NCBI RefSeq assembly: GCF_036226525.1
Contig: NZ_CP108487.1
Coordinates: forward strand, 1,860,001-1,924,000
Direction of reading: 5' to 3'
From: Kribbella sp. NBC_01245
GTDB lineage: Bacteria > Actinomycetota > Actinomycetes > Propionibacteriales > Kribbellaceae
DNA length: 64,000 nt
A program made the translations under genes and the position numbers. The notes beneath the pieces are model-generated. The model did no database searches. It was not told the DNA's origin and saw only the letters and a program-made list of their open reading frames with translations. This document shows positions 1-9,225 of the stretch, piece after piece. Positions within the stretch are counted from its first letter, which is position 1. The number at the start of each line of letters is the position of its first letter.

Positions 1-16
1 TAAAAATCGAACTGAT

Positions 17-712
17 CTAGACGGCGTGGTACTCGACGGCAAGCCAGACGCAGTCCGTGTCAGCGCGGTACTGATGCCACGGATACGTGAAGCCGCCATC
101 CGGGCGACGACGGCAGAACGGCACCGGCGGGGTGTGGCCAGGGCTCATCAGCAAGTCCTCGTACAAGGTGTCGTGGTCCTTCGCCTTGAACTTCTGCATC
201 CGCCCATAGCCGTGGATCTGCGAGTGGATCTCGATGAACTCGTGCACGTTGTGGATCGCGCAATCCGTCCCGGCCGGCGCGAACCACAGATTGACCGACA
301 CCCGAAACGGCCTCACCCCAGCGGGAACCGGCTCCCCCAGCGCCTCAGCCGGGTCGAACTCGAAAACGCCGAGGTCCTCCAGCGGACCGCGGTAGAGCAG
401 CGTCTCGCGCGGAAATCCCGGAAGCAGGTCCGCGAAGAGATGCCACCCCGGCTCGTCCACAATCCCGGCTATACCGTCCGAGTCGAGCACCTTGAACACC
501 AACGCCGACTCGCCACTTTCCACCACGGTGTCCTGCAAAACCGTCGACGAGAACGCCGGAATAGGCCGGACCCACGAACCCGCGTACAACGGCGTCAACC
601 GCGGGTTCACCACAATCGCCCGGCCCTCGATCGCGAAGTCCTTCGGCCCATCGACGTACGACGCCTCGATGAACGCGTTGGACCAGTCCAAAAGGCGTAC
701 GTCCCCGCCCAT
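17..712 (-). CDS. Hypothetical protein, possible cupin-like fold, coupled to wecB
   Basis: I do not recognise this 231-aa protein. It is soluble, with no signal peptide or membrane segment. The C-terminal half is His-rich (HNVHEFIEIHSQIHGYG near residue 155, then YPWHQY near 212), which recalls metal-binding cupin or sugar-isomerase-like proteins; that is a guess from pattern only. The ATG at 712 overlaps the TGA of the upstream epimerase gene (TGATG), so the two are translationally coupled. An alternative GTG lies one codon upstream at 715. The coupling suggests a role in modified-sugar metabolism. The gene ends close to the left window edge and its downstream neighbour is not visible. Confidence 0.6.
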   Translation of the reverse strand: MGGDVRLLDWSNAFIEASYVDGPKDFAIEGRAIVVNPRLTPLYAGSWVRPIPAFSSTVLQDTVVESGESALVFKVLDSDGIAGIVDEPGWHLFADLLPGFPRETLLYRGPLEDLGVFEFDPAEALGEPVPAGVRPFRVSVNLWFAPAGTDCAIHNVHEFIEIHSQIHGYGRMQKFKAKDHDTLYEDLLMSPGHTPPVPFCRRRPDGGFTYPWHQYRADTDCVWLAVEYHAV

Positions 713-1893
713 CACGCCACCGACGCCACGAGCTCGGGTGCCGGCAAGATCCGGCTACCAGGTACGAACGGCATCACCGCGGGCCCGTCCCCGAAGAAGT
801 GCGCGAGTGCGCCGACAACCCGATCGGTCGCCTTGCCATCGCCGTACGGGTTGGCCGCCGTCGACATCCGTGCGTACAACTCCGGATCGCGCAGCAGACC
901 CTTGACCTCCGCGGCGACCCTCTCGCGCGTACGCCCGACCAGACGCGCCGTACCAGCGGCCACGGCCTCCGGGCGTTCGGTGATATCGCGCAACACCAAC
1001 GTCGGCTTGCCCAGCGCGGGGCCTTCCTCCTCGGCGCCACTGCTGTCCGACAGGATGATGTCGCTGCGCAGCATCAACCGGCAGAACGAGACGTACGGCA
1101 GCGGGTCCACGATGTCGACGTTGGGCAGACCGTCGATCTCGGCCAGCATGGCCTTGCGCACAACGGGATTACGATGCAGCGGTACGACGACCCGCACCGC
1201 CTCGTCGGTCGCGACCTCGCGGATGGCGGCGCCGATCTCGTGCAGCATGCTCCACGATTCGCGGCGGTGTGCCGAGGCGAGGATGACCCGGCGCGGGTCC
1301 TCGTCCAGGTCCTCCAGCGACGGGTGTCCGTAGTCGACCGCCTGCCCACTGGCCCAGCGCAGTGCGTCGATCACGGTGTTACCGGTCACGACGATCTTCG
1401 ACTCGTTGATGCCCTCGCGAATCAGGTTCGCGTAGTTCCCGGGCGTAGGCGCGAGGTGCAGCTCGCTGATCTGCGCGACCAGGCGGCGGTTGGCCTCCTC
1501 GGGGAACGGCGAGTACAGGTTGCCGCTGCGCAAACCGGCTTCGATGTGCACGACCGGGATCTGGTGATGGAACCCGGCCAGGCCGCCGGCCAGCGTGGTG
1601 GCGGTGTCGCCGTGCACCATCACGGCTTCCACACCGGCGTCGGTCAACGGGCCGGCCAGACCGCTCAACGCGCGGTGCGTGACCTGCGAAAGCGTCTGCT
1701 TGTCGGTCATCACGCCGAGATCGACATCGGCGCTGATACCGAACGCCGCGAGCGTCTCGTCGAGCATCTGGCGGTGCTGGCCGGTGGACAGCACCAGCGG
1801 GTTGTATCGGGGATCGTCCTGCAGCGCCCGGATCACGGGCGCGCACTTGATGGCTTCGGGGCGGGTGCCGAGGATGACAGCTACCTTGCGCAT
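712..1893 (-). CDS. wecB: UDP-N-acetylglucosamine 2-epimerase (non-hydrolysing)
   Basis: Cytoplasmic enzyme interconverting UDP-GlcNAc and UDP-ManNAc for cell-envelope glycan precursors. Family signatures are in order: GTRPEAIKCAPVI near the N-terminus, STGQHRQML, VHGDTATTLAG, HIEAGLRSGN, a VVTGNTVIDAL segment, SAHRRESW, and DSSGAEEEGPALGKPTLVLR before the C-terminal ITERPEA. The ATG at 1893 is chosen because MRKVAVILGTRPE is the usual N-terminus and an AGAAGGA ribosome site sits about 6 bases upstream; a frame-open extension to 1932 has no such support. At 393 aa it is full length. It overlaps the next gene by its stop codon. Confidence 0.95.
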   Translation of the reverse strand: MRKVAVILGTRPEAIKCAPVIRALQDDPRYNPLVLSTGQHRQMLDETLAAFGISADVDLGVMTDKQTLSQVTHRALSGLAGPLTDAGVEAVMVHGDTATTLAGGLAGFHHQIPVVHIEAGLRSGNLYSPFPEEANRRLVAQISELHLAPTPGNYANLIREGINESKIVVTGNTVIDALRWASGQAVDYGHPSLEDLDEDPRRVILASAHRRESWSMLHEIGAAIREVATDEAVRVVVPLHRNPVVRKAMLAEIDGLPNVDIVDPLPYVSFCRLMLRSDIILSDSSGAEEEGPALGKPTLVLRDITERPEAVAAGTARLVGRTRERVAAEVKGLLRDPELYARMSTAANPYGDGKATDRVVGALAHFFGDGPAVMPFVPGSRILPAPELVASVA

Positions 1894-2023
1894 GGCGTCC
1901 TTCTTCCGGCCGCGGAGCAGTGCCCGCGGCAATGGGATGACGAGAATGTGAACGTTTGACTGGTACTGGCTGGGTCAGGCTCGGGCGTGTTCGGGCCGCC
2001 CGCGCGCAGGCATACTTGCGGGC

Positions 2024-2911
2024 ATGGACAAACCTGCTGAGTTGGGCGACTTCCTGCGCACGCGGCGCGCGCGGCTACAGCCGACGGCCGTCGGCCTGAC
2101 CTCCTATGGCGCTCGCCGGGTCCCGGGGCTGCGCCGCGAGGAGCTGGCGCAGCTGGCCGGCGTGAGTGTGGCGTACTACACCCGGCTCGAGCAGGGGCAG
2201 AGCCAGAACGCGTCGGACGACGTCCTGGACGCCATCGCCCGCGCCTTGCAGCTCAGCGAGGACGAGACGATGCACCTGCGCAACCTCGCGCGGCCGCTCC
2301 GCCGCAAGCGCCGTCCGGCACCTCGCCCGGAGGCGGCCCGGCCGGGCACCAAACAGCTGATCGAGGCGATGGACGGTATCGCCGCGGTGGCGATGGACCG
2401 ACGCAGCGACGTACTGGCGTGGAACGAGTTGGGTCATCAGCTGCTGGCCGGCCACTACGACGCCGACAGCCCGTACTCCGCCGAGACCCGGCCGAACCTG
2501 ACCAGGATGCTCTTCCTCGACGAGCACACCCGCGAGCTGTACTCCCGCTGGGACGAGGAGGCCAAGCGCTCGGTCGCGTCGTTGCGACTCGTCGCGGGTC
2601 GCCATCCGGACGACCTGCACCTGGCCGAGCTGATCGGCGAGCTGTCGATGAAGAGCACCGAGTTCGCCGGGCTCTGGTCGCGCCACCCGGTGCTCAACTG
2701 CACCTTCGGTACCAAGCACTTCCAGCACCCGGTCGTCGGTCAGCTCGAGCTCTCCTTCGAGGTGGCCCAGCTTCCCGACGACTCGGCGCACCGGATCCTG
2801 ATGTACAGCGCGACCCCTGGAACGGCGTCCGAGGCCGCACTGCGGCTGCTGCTGTCGGGTGCAGACGACCTGAGCGGCTACAGCGCCGACAGGGCACACC
2901 GGGAGGTTTGA
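2024..2911 (+). CDS. XRE-family regulator with C-terminal MmyB-like ligand domain
   Basis: 295-aa transcription factor. Residues about 5-80 form a helix-turn-helix of the XRE type (GLRREELAQLAGVSVAYYTRLEQG), and the rest matches the MmyB-like domain that binds fatty-acid-like ligands in the one solved relative. The motif LRREELAQLAGVS-YYTRLEQG is diagnostic of this large actinobacterial family. It is divergent from wecB, with 130 bp between the starts, but such regulators usually act on a nearby oxidoreductase, so its target is uncertain. A CATACT -10-like hexamer ends 7 bases before the ATG, which would give a leaderless transcript. The downstream FAD oxidase is convergent with it. Confidence 0.9.
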   Translation: MDKPAELGDFLRTRRARLQPTAVGLTSYGARRVPGLRREELAQLAGVSVAYYTRLEQGQSQNASDDVLDAIARALQLSEDETMHLRNLARPLRRKRRPAPRPEAARPGTKQLIEAMDGIAAVAMDRRSDVLAWNELGHQLLAGHYDADSPYSAETRPNLTRMLFLDEHTRELYSRWDEEAKRSVASLRLVAGRHPDDLHLAELIGELSMKSTEFAGLWSRHPVLNCTFGTKHFQHPVVGQLELSFEVAQLPDDSAHRILMYSATPGTASEAALRLLLSGADDLSGYSADRAHREV

Positions 2912-2935
2912 CATCGGACGGGTCCTCACAAGGGG

Positions 2936-4654
2936 TCAGGCCGGTTGGATGGACAACGCGTGGCGGAAGTAGTTGGTCGGGTCGTACCGCCGCTTGACCT
3001 GCTGCAGCCGCGGGTAGTTGTCCTTGAAGTAGAGGGTTGACCACGGCACGCCGGACTTGTTGTGCCGGCTGTCGGCCATGTCGTTGTCGGGGTAGTTGAT
3101 GTAGCAGCCGTCGGAGTTCGTGCCGGGGACAGGGACTCCCCCGGTCGTCGCGAAGAACTCCGAGAAGATGTCGCGCACCCAGCCGACGTAGAACTGGTCG
3201 TCGGACTCCTTCTCCCAGAAGGTCTGGAAGCACATCTTGAAGATCGTGTCGCGCTGGGCGTTGGCGGTCGCGTTCGGCCGGACGGCGTTCACCTGGCCGC
3301 CGAAGGAGAACAGCACCAGCATCGTGTCCGGGTTCTGGAAGTCCGGCCGGGTCATGTGCTTGTAGACGGCCGCGATCTGCTGCTCGGTGAAGTTCTTCAA
3401 CATGTACGCCGACTTGTGCACGCCACGCGAAGTCGGGTTGGTGATGGTCGGGTTGTTCGTCCCCACCAGCCGGGTCGCCTGCAACCACGGCAGCACGCGC
3501 GGTTCGGCGAAGCCAGGCAGTACGCCGATCTCCGCCAGCGGTTTGGTCACCTCCTGCGGCGTGATGTCCACGCCTTCGGTGATGGCCGCCAGGTAGTCGT
3601 CGAGAATCGCGCGGGCGTTCGGAATGTCGTTCGGAACCTGAGTGAACATGCCCAGGCTGCCGTGTGCCTTCGAGCTCACGTTGAACAGGCTGCTCAGGTG
3701 CACGTTCGGCGACTTGGGCGAGGCGTTGCGCTCGTGCCAGGCGCCGAAGTTCTTCAGCAGCCGGGTGAACTTGGCCTGCGTCAACTGCTCCCACGGGAAC
3801 TCGATCGCGCTGATCAGCACGGTCGACGGCGGGTTCATCAGCTGGTCGGACGGATTGTTGCCCTTGGCATCGGGTGAGCGGAACCAGTACTTGGTGACAA
3901 CACCGAAGTTGCCGCCGCCGGCACCAGTGTGGCCCCACCAGAGATCGCGGTTCGGGTCGTTGGGCTCGCGCGTCGCGACCACCGTGCGGACCTGGCCACC
4001 GTGGCCCACGACAACGACCTCGACGGCGTACAGGTGATCGACGGTCAAGCCGTGCCCCCGCGACAGCAGGCCATAGCCGCCGCCCGAGATGTGCCCGCCG
4101 ACACCGACGCTGTAGCAGATACCGCCGGGAATCGTGACGTTCCAACCCTTGAAGAGCGACTCGTACACGTTGATCAACCGGGCACCCGCCTCGACCGCGA
4201 AGGCCTTGCGGACCTGGTCGTAGTACACCCGCGTCATCTGCGAGACGTCGAGCACGACCTCGATCTCGGGATTGCAGACGAAGTCGGAGAAGCAGTGACC
4301 GCCACCGCGGACCGAGACCCGCTTGCCGGCCCGAACCGCATCCCGCACGGCCCGCTCGGCATCCTCGGTGGACGTGATCAACCGGATGTAGTCCGGCTGG
4401 GAGACGAAGCGCTGGTTGTTACCGGTCGACAGCTCGCGATACCGCGGGTCATCCGGCCGGATCGTCGGCCCACCCGGTACGGCGCTCGCCGCCGCCGCGT
4501 CGGCACCGGCGGCCGCCGCGACCTGCGCCGCGGCGGTGGTGTCCGTCGCCGGTCCGGCAAAGGCCGCGCCGCTCGACGCGGCGGCCACGCCACCGACCGC
4601 TGCCGCGGCGGTGCCGAAGAGAACGGATCTGCGCTGCACACCTGTTTCGGGCAT
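2936..4654 (-). CDS. Tat-exported FAD-linked oxidase, berberine-bridge/GOOX type
   Basis: 572-aa secreted oxidase. The N-terminus has a twin-arginine signal (QRRSVLFG, then an Ala-rich hydrophobic stretch), so it is probably folded and FAD-loaded before export. A PCMH-type FAD-binding domain occupies about residues 80-260, and the C-terminal BBE segment ends in YDPTNYFRHALSI. His120 (GGGHC) and Cys180 (GGICYSVGVGG) are 60 residues apart, the same spacing as the His/Cys pair that holds FAD bicovalently in glucooligosaccharide oxidase (known for that family). This suggests sugar or polyphenol oxidation with H2O2 release. A GAGGGG ribosome site precedes the ATG. Substrate unknown. Confidence 0.88.
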   Translation of the reverse strand: MPETGVQRRSVLFGTAAAAVGGVAAASSGAAFAGPATDTTAAAQVAAAAGADAAAASAVPGGPTIRPDDPRYRELSTGNNQRFVSQPDYIRLITSTEDAERAVRDAVRAGKRVSVRGGGHCFSDFVCNPEIEVVLDVSQMTRVYYDQVRKAFAVEAGARLINVYESLFKGWNVTIPGGICYSVGVGGHISGGGYGLLSRGHGLTVDHLYAVEVVVVGHGGQVRTVVATREPNDPNRDLWWGHTGAGGGNFGVVTKYWFRSPDAKGNNPSDQLMNPPSTVLISAIEFPWEQLTQAKFTRLLKNFGAWHERNASPKSPNVHLSSLFNVSSKAHGSLGMFTQVPNDIPNARAILDDYLAAITEGVDITPQEVTKPLAEIGVLPGFAEPRVLPWLQATRLVGTNNPTITNPTSRGVHKSAYMLKNFTEQQIAAVYKHMTRPDFQNPDTMLVLFSFGGQVNAVRPNATANAQRDTIFKMCFQTFWEKESDDQFYVGWVRDIFSEFFATTGGVPVPGTNSDGCYINYPDNDMADSRHNKSGVPWSTLYFKDNYPRLQQVKRRYDPTNYFRHALSIQPA

Positions 4655-5163
4655 GGTTCAACCCCTCATTGGCTCGATTAGGAAAAGAAAACCGGAACGC
4701 CCTGACAGCTTCGGGACAGACCTCGCCCAGCGATTCCGGAGTGATTTTCAAATCCGCAAATATCCCCAGTGCGAATCCGAAAGTAATCGCCCGCCCCCAG
4801 CGGCCGTAAGTCACTCACTTACTTCAGTACCAGAATCTCTGGATCATCACAGTTTCGTCAAGCTAACTCTGAGGAATGCACTGTGACGAAGATCACTGTA
4901 AATTCGCCGACAATCAATTGTGCTCTAAAATACGCGCCAGCCTCCCGAAATTGTTACCAGAGCGTTCACTCCAGATTTCCGTACGGCGTTATGGTTTTAC
5001 GCACGCAGAAAAGCCCGCCGACAGGCAAACGCCTATCGACAGGTGGAGTAATTCAACATTTGTTCATTCGGCTATTTCGGCCCATACCAAAATGGCCGTC
5101 GCCCTCCCCAAAGGGCAGCGCCGATCGGCCCAACCCCAGGGGCCGCCGTCAGCCTAAGTCAAA
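4655..5163. other. Long AT-richer intergenic region upstream of the FAD oxidase
   Basis: About 509 bp without a convincing gene between the FAD oxidase start and the MFS stop. Its base composition is visibly less GC-rich than anywhere else in the window, with runs such as ATCAATTGTGCTCTAAAATA. Short open frames exist, but none shows coding-type third-position GC or a ribosome site. It probably holds the oxidase promoter and may be a remnant of transferred or decayed DNA. No strong hairpin terminator for the MFS gene was found in it. Confidence 0.6.
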
Positions 5164-6363
5164 TCACACGCCGGCGACCGTTTCGGTCCGTTCTGCGGAC
5201 AGGGTGGTGCCTTGCACGCCGCGCGCCCGGCGATCCAGTGCGCCCGAAAACGCTGCTACCGCAAGGCCTGCCAGCGCAAGGCTGGCGCCGACCCAGTTGG
5301 GTGACGTGTAGCCGAGCTGTGCGCTGATGGCCAGACCACCGAGCCACGCGCCGATCGCATTCCCCAGATTGAACGCGGCGATATTGGCAGCCGAGGCCAG
5401 CGCGGGTGCGCCCTCGGCCTTGTCCATCACACGCATCTGCAAAGCCGGCACGGTGGCGAATCCGGCGATACCGAACAACAGGATCGTCACCACTGAAAGC
5501 GGCTTGCTGTGCGCGGTCCATACGAACACCAATAAAACGCTTGCAAGAGCCGCCAGGATGACATAAAGGCTCGGCATCAGATTGCGATCGGCCGCCTTAC
5601 CGCCGAACACATTACCCAGACACAGACCGGCCCCGAAGACGATCAACAACCAGGTCACCGAACCCGACGAGAATCCGGCCACATCGGTCATCATCGGAGC
5701 GATATAGGTGAACGACGCGAATACACCGGCGAAACCAAGCGTGGTCATAAGTAATGCCAGCCACACCTGTGGTCTGCGGAATACCGCCAGCTCGCCCCGG
5801 ATACTGCTCTCCTCCCGTGGCTGCGGTGGCACCAGCACGATCAGGCCGATCATGCCGACAATGCCGATGGCCGTGACCGCCCAGAAGGTCGAGCGCCAGC
5901 CGAACTGCTGGCCGAGAGCGGTTCCCATCGGCACACCCAGCACATTCGCGATGGTCAGACCGGTGAACATCATCGCGATCGCGCTGGCGCGTTTGTTCGG
6001 CGCGACCAGGTTGGCCGCCACCACCGAGCCGATGCCGAAGAACGCGCCATGGCACAACGCCGTGACGGCCCGGCCGGTCATCAGCAGCGCGTAGCTGCCG
6101 GCGATCGCGCAGACCGCGTTGCCGAGAATGAACACGCTCATCAGGCCGACCAGCATCGTCTTGCGCGGCAGGCGTGATCCCGCCAGCGTCATCACCGGCG
6201 CACCGATCACCACACTCAGCGCGTAACCGGAGATCAGCAGTCCGGCCGTCGGGATGGAAACACTCAGGTCGGTCGCGATCTCCGGTAGCAGGCCGACGAT
6301 GACGAACTCCGTCGTACCGATACCGAACGCACCGATGGCCAGTGCGAGCAGGGCGAGATTCAC
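5164..6363 (-). CDS. MFS drug/metabolite exporter, 12-TM DHA1 (AraJ/PbuE-like) type
   Basis: About 399 aa, twelve predicted membrane segments. The N-terminus (AIGAFGIGTTEFVIVGLLP) is typical of the AraJ/YdhP branch of DHA1 proton antiporters, which export sugars, nucleosides or chloramphenicol-like drugs. The loop 2-3 and helix 4 motifs (GSRLPRKTML, GRAVTALCHGAFFGIG) are present. I chose the GTG at 6363 because GAGGGAG lies about 6 bases upstream and the family begins there; the frame stays open to 6516. It is divergent from the second MFS gene, with 176 bp between the starts. Substrate cannot be told. Confidence 0.9.
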   Translation of the reverse strand: MNLALLALAIGAFGIGTTEFVIVGLLPEIATDLSVSIPTAGLLISGYALSVVIGAPVMTLAGSRLPRKTMLVGLMSVFILGNAVCAIAGSYALLMTGRAVTALCHGAFFGIGSVVAANLVAPNKRASAIAMMFTGLTIANVLGVPMGTALGQQFGWRSTFWAVTAIGIVGMIGLIVLVPPQPREESSIRGELAVFRRPQVWLALLMTTLGFAGVFASFTYIAPMMTDVAGFSSGSVTWLLIVFGAGLCLGNVFGGKAADRNLMPSLYVILAALASVLLVFVWTAHSKPLSVVTILLFGIAGFATVPALQMRVMDKAEGAPALASAANIAAFNLGNAIGAWLGGLAISAQLGYTSPNWVGASLALAGLAVAAFSGALDRRARGVQGTTLSAERTETVAGV

Positions 6364-6539
6364 GCGGGTCTCCCTCGAGATCAGGTGCGGCGGCCCCATC
6401 GTGCCGCAACGACTCGCGCGCTGTCTGACCCTACGAGTGTTAGGCACCCCAGTAGTGGGCTGCACAGGGTTCTGGTTGCCGAGCGCCAACTCCAGGAGTC
6501 TCGACGGCAGGAGCAAGTCCCATTGGAAGGAACACCTGC

Positions 6540-7985
6540 ATGTCCACCGTTGAAGAAGTCGGCAGCGACACCAATCCGCCCGATCTCAACACCGAAACGA
6601 GAATGACCGGCCGGCAGCGGCTGGCGCTCGTCCTGTTGCTCACGGCGAGCTTCACCCTCGCCGTCGACTTCTCGATCCTGAACGTGACGCTGCCGACGAT
6701 CGGCGCCGACGTCGGCTTCAGCCTGGAGAACCTGCAATGGATCGCGACCTCGTTCGCGCTCTGCGCCGCCGGATTCACCCTGCTGTTCGGTCGCGTCGCC
6801 GACCTGTTCGGCCGTCGCCGCCTCTTCCTCGGCGGCATGGCGCTGCTCGGTATCGCCTCGCTCGTCGGTGGTATCGCGACCTCACCCGCGATGCTGCTGT
6901 CGGCCCGCGTCGCGCAGGGCCTGGCCACCGCCGCCGTCACCCCAGCCGCGCTGTCGCTGCTGACCACCTCGTTCCCCGAGGGCCGGCTGCGGGAGAAGGC
7001 CCTCGGCCTCAACGGCGCGCTGATGGCGGCCGGCTTCACCACTGGCGCGATCCTCGGCGGCGTACTCACCGACCTGCTGAGCTGGCGCTGGGCCTTCTTC
7101 ATCAACGTGCCGGTCGCCGTGGCCGTGCTGTCGCTCGCGCCGATGGTGCTCAAGGAGAGCCGTCCGGCCGAGCGGCCCAAGCTCGACATCCCCGGCGCCA
7201 TCACCGTGACCACGGGTCTGCTCGCCATCGTCTTCGGTCTGACCACCGCCGGTGAGAAGTCCTGGACCGATCCGCTGGCCCTTGGCTCGCTCGCCGTCGG
7301 TGCCGTACTGCTCGCCATCTTCTGGGTCGTCGAGCAGAAGGTCGCCGCGCCGCTGGTGCCCGTCGCGTTCCTGCGCAAGGCCAACATCGGCTGGGGCAAC
7401 TTCGCTGGTCTGCTGGCCTTCATCACCGAGACCTCGCTGGTCTTCCTGCTCACGCTCTACCTGCAGAAGACGCTCGGCTTCACCCCGCTCGGTGCGGGCC
7501 TATCGTTCGCCGTACTCGGCGCCGGCACCGTGATCGGCGGTATGGTCGCGCCCAAGGTGATCGGCCGGATCGGTTCGAAGAACGCGATCGTCGCGGGCTT
7601 CCTGCTGCAGGCCGTCGCCACCGTTTCGCTGGTGCTGCTCGGTCAGGACTCGGCCTGGATGGCGCTGCTCCTGGTCGCCACGTTCGTCGGTGGTGTGGCC
7701 AACCTGGTCGCCATCGTCGGCTTCATGGTCACCGCGACCACCGGCATGCCGGATGAGGAGCAGGGGCTCGCGACCGGTCTGGCCACGATGAGCCAGCAGG
7801 TCGGTATCACCATGGGTATCCCGATCATGAGCGCGATCGCGACCGCCCGGGTGCACTCGCTCGGCGGGGAGAACGCATCGACCGTACTGAGCGGTGTCAC
7901 CACGGCGATCTGGGTCAACACCGGGCTGTGCGTGCTCGCGGCCGCTCTCGTCGCCGTGTTCCTGCGGCAGGCGAAGCGCGCCTGA
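6540..7985 (+). CDS. MFS multidrug exporter, 14-TM DHA2 (EmrB/QacA) type
   Basis: 481 aa with about fourteen hydrophobic segments. The DHA2 pattern is clear: VDFSILNVTLPTIG in helix 1, LFGRVADLFGRRRLFLGG in loop 2-3, and RVAQGLATAAVTPAALSLL in helix 4. It is an inner-membrane proton-coupled drug or metabolite efflux pump. A GGAAGGA ribosome site precedes the ATG. An esterase begins two bases after its stop, and three genes follow as one transcript, so the pump may be co-expressed with small-molecule modifying enzymes. Confidence 0.92.
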   Translation: MSTVEEVGSDTNPPDLNTETRMTGRQRLALVLLLTASFTLAVDFSILNVTLPTIGADVGFSLENLQWIATSFALCAAGFTLLFGRVADLFGRRRLFLGGMALLGIASLVGGIATSPAMLLSARVAQGLATAAVTPAALSLLTTSFPEGRLREKALGLNGALMAAGFTTGAILGGVLTDLLSWRWAFFINVPVAVAVLSLAPMVLKESRPAERPKLDIPGAITVTTGLLAIVFGLTTAGEKSWTDPLALGSLAVGAVLLAIFWVVEQKVAAPLVPVAFLRKANIGWGNFAGLLAFITETSLVFLLTLYLQKTLGFTPLGAGLSFAVLGAGTVIGGMVAPKVIGRIGSKNAIVAGFLLQAVATVSLVLLGQDSAWMALLLVATFVGGVANLVAIVGFMVTATTGMPDEEQGLATGLATMSQQVGITMGIPIMSAIATARVHSLGGENASTVLSGVTTAIWVNTGLCVLAAALVAVFLRQAKRA

Positions 7986-7987
7986 GC

Positions 7988-8731
7988 GTGGAGGTTTCGT
8001 GGGGTTCGCTGGTCGTCAGAGATGTACCCGCACGGATCTACCGCCCGGTCGATGACTGGCGTGGCTGGCTCGTCTGGGTACATGGCGGCAGCTGGACCCG
8101 TGGGTCCGTGGCCGGGTGGCACGAAGTCTGTGCCGACCTGGCCCGGCTCACGGGCAGCACCGTGATCAGCGTGGACTACCGGCTCGCCCCTCGGCATCCG
8201 CATCCCGCCGCTCTCGAGGATGTGCTCAGGGTGCTGGAATGGGTGACCGCGCAGGCCAGTGACGAAGAAGTATCGGTCGGCGGGGACAGCGCCGGCGGCA
8301 CCATCGCCGCCTGCGCCGCGCTGACCTGGCGGGACCGCGGCCGTCAACTGGCGGCCCAGGTCCTCGCCTATCCCCCGATGGACCCGCAGTGCCGCGCGGC
8401 GTCGTACGACTGGGAGGTCTTCCCGACCCGGGCCGGCCTGATGGCCTCCTGGCGGGCCTATCTGGGCAGCGAAAACGGCTCTGGTTACAGCAGTCCGTTC
8501 GAGGCGGACGACTTGAGTGGTACGGCGCCGGCGCTGCTGGTCGTCGGGGAATACGACCCTGTTCGCGACGACGTCGAGGAATACGGGATGCGCCTGCTGA
8601 CCGACGGAGTCGCCGTACGGCTGGAAGTGCTACCGGGCGTACCGCACGGCGCGATCCTCGCGCCCGGGCCGATGCGCGACTGGGTCGGATCGGCGTTCAG
8701 AGAATTGAGTTCGACCAAGGAGACACAATGA
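7988..8731 (+). CDS. Alpha/beta hydrolase, HSL-type esterase
   Basis: About 247 aa cytoplasmic hydrolase. The oxyanion motif HGGSW and nucleophile motif GGDSAGGTIAA mark the hormone-sensitive-lipase branch; VGEYDPVRDDV supplies the acid and GVPHGAIL the His of the triad. It likely cleaves short-chain esters or lactones. The GTG two bases past the MFS stop is chosen by position; its ribosome site is weak, so coupling to the upstream gene is likely. Its stop overlaps the next start (ATGA). Confidence 0.87.
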   Translation: MEVSWGSLVVRDVPARIYRPVDDWRGWLVWVHGGSWTRGSVAGWHEVCADLARLTGSTVISVDYRLAPRHPHPAALEDVLRVLEWVTAQASDEEVSVGGDSAGGTIAACAALTWRDRGRQLAAQVLAYPPMDPQCRAASYDWEVFPTRAGLMASWRAYLGSENGSGYSSPFEADDLSGTAPALLVVGEYDPVRDDVEEYGMRLLTDGVAVRLEVLPGVPHGAILAPGPMRDWVGSAFRELSSTKETQ

Positions 8732-9225
8732 CCAACCCGCATAACGAGGCCCTGCTGCGGCACTTCGCCGATCTACGCGATCGCAAGCACGGCGAAGCGG
8801 CCGTAACCCGCGAGGACAAGGAGAAGCTGTTCGCCGACACCGTCGAGTTGCTCGACCCGGTCGCGCGGCAAGCGCTCGACGAGCTGAACGCGGACCTCTT
8901 GCTCGGACAGGGCACCGTCACGGCCAGCGGTCTGGGCCGGACGCCGGACGGAGGGGTTGCGGCGATCTGGGCCCTGTCGTGGGCCGAGCAGCTCGACGCC
9001 GGGATCAACCCGATCGCGATCCGCGCGCACTACGGCCGCGGATTCCACCACCCGCATCTCAGTGGTGCGACGGTCGGCGAGTGGCCGCTCAACGTCTTCA
9101 CGCCGGAGCAGGCCGCCGAGGAGTTGCCGACGATGCGGGCGATCGCGGCCGCGGATATCCACAATCTGGTGTTCCAGGCGGACTACCGGATCGTGCCGGC
9201 GACGATGAACGGCAGCCGCGTGTGA
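8728..9225 (+). CDS. Conserved-looking hypothetical protein
   Basis: 165 aa, not recognised. It is soluble, charged in the N-terminal third (LRDRKHGEAAVTREDKEKL), and has a distinctive GRGFHHPHLSGATVGEWPLN segment about two thirds along. No signal peptide, membrane helix or known catalytic motif is evident. The ATG overlaps the esterase stop and its own stop overlaps the next GTG (GTGTGA), so it sits inside a tightly coupled four-gene run: pump, esterase, this gene, flavin monooxygenase. The tight coupling is the main reason to accept it as real. Confidence 0.75.
   Translation: MTNPHNEALLRHFADLRDRKHGEAAVTREDKEKLFADTVELLDPVARQALDELNADLLLGQGTVTASGLGRTPDGGVAAIWALSWAEQLDAGINPIAIRAHYGRGFHHPHLSGATVGEWPLNVFTPEQAAEELPTMRAIAAADIHNLVFQADYRIVPATMNGSRV

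Noticed and set aside
4876-5311. Plus-strand open frames of 93 and 142 codons in the AT-rich gap.
   Set aside because: No ribosome site, no recognisable domain, and the longer one runs antisense into the MFS gene.
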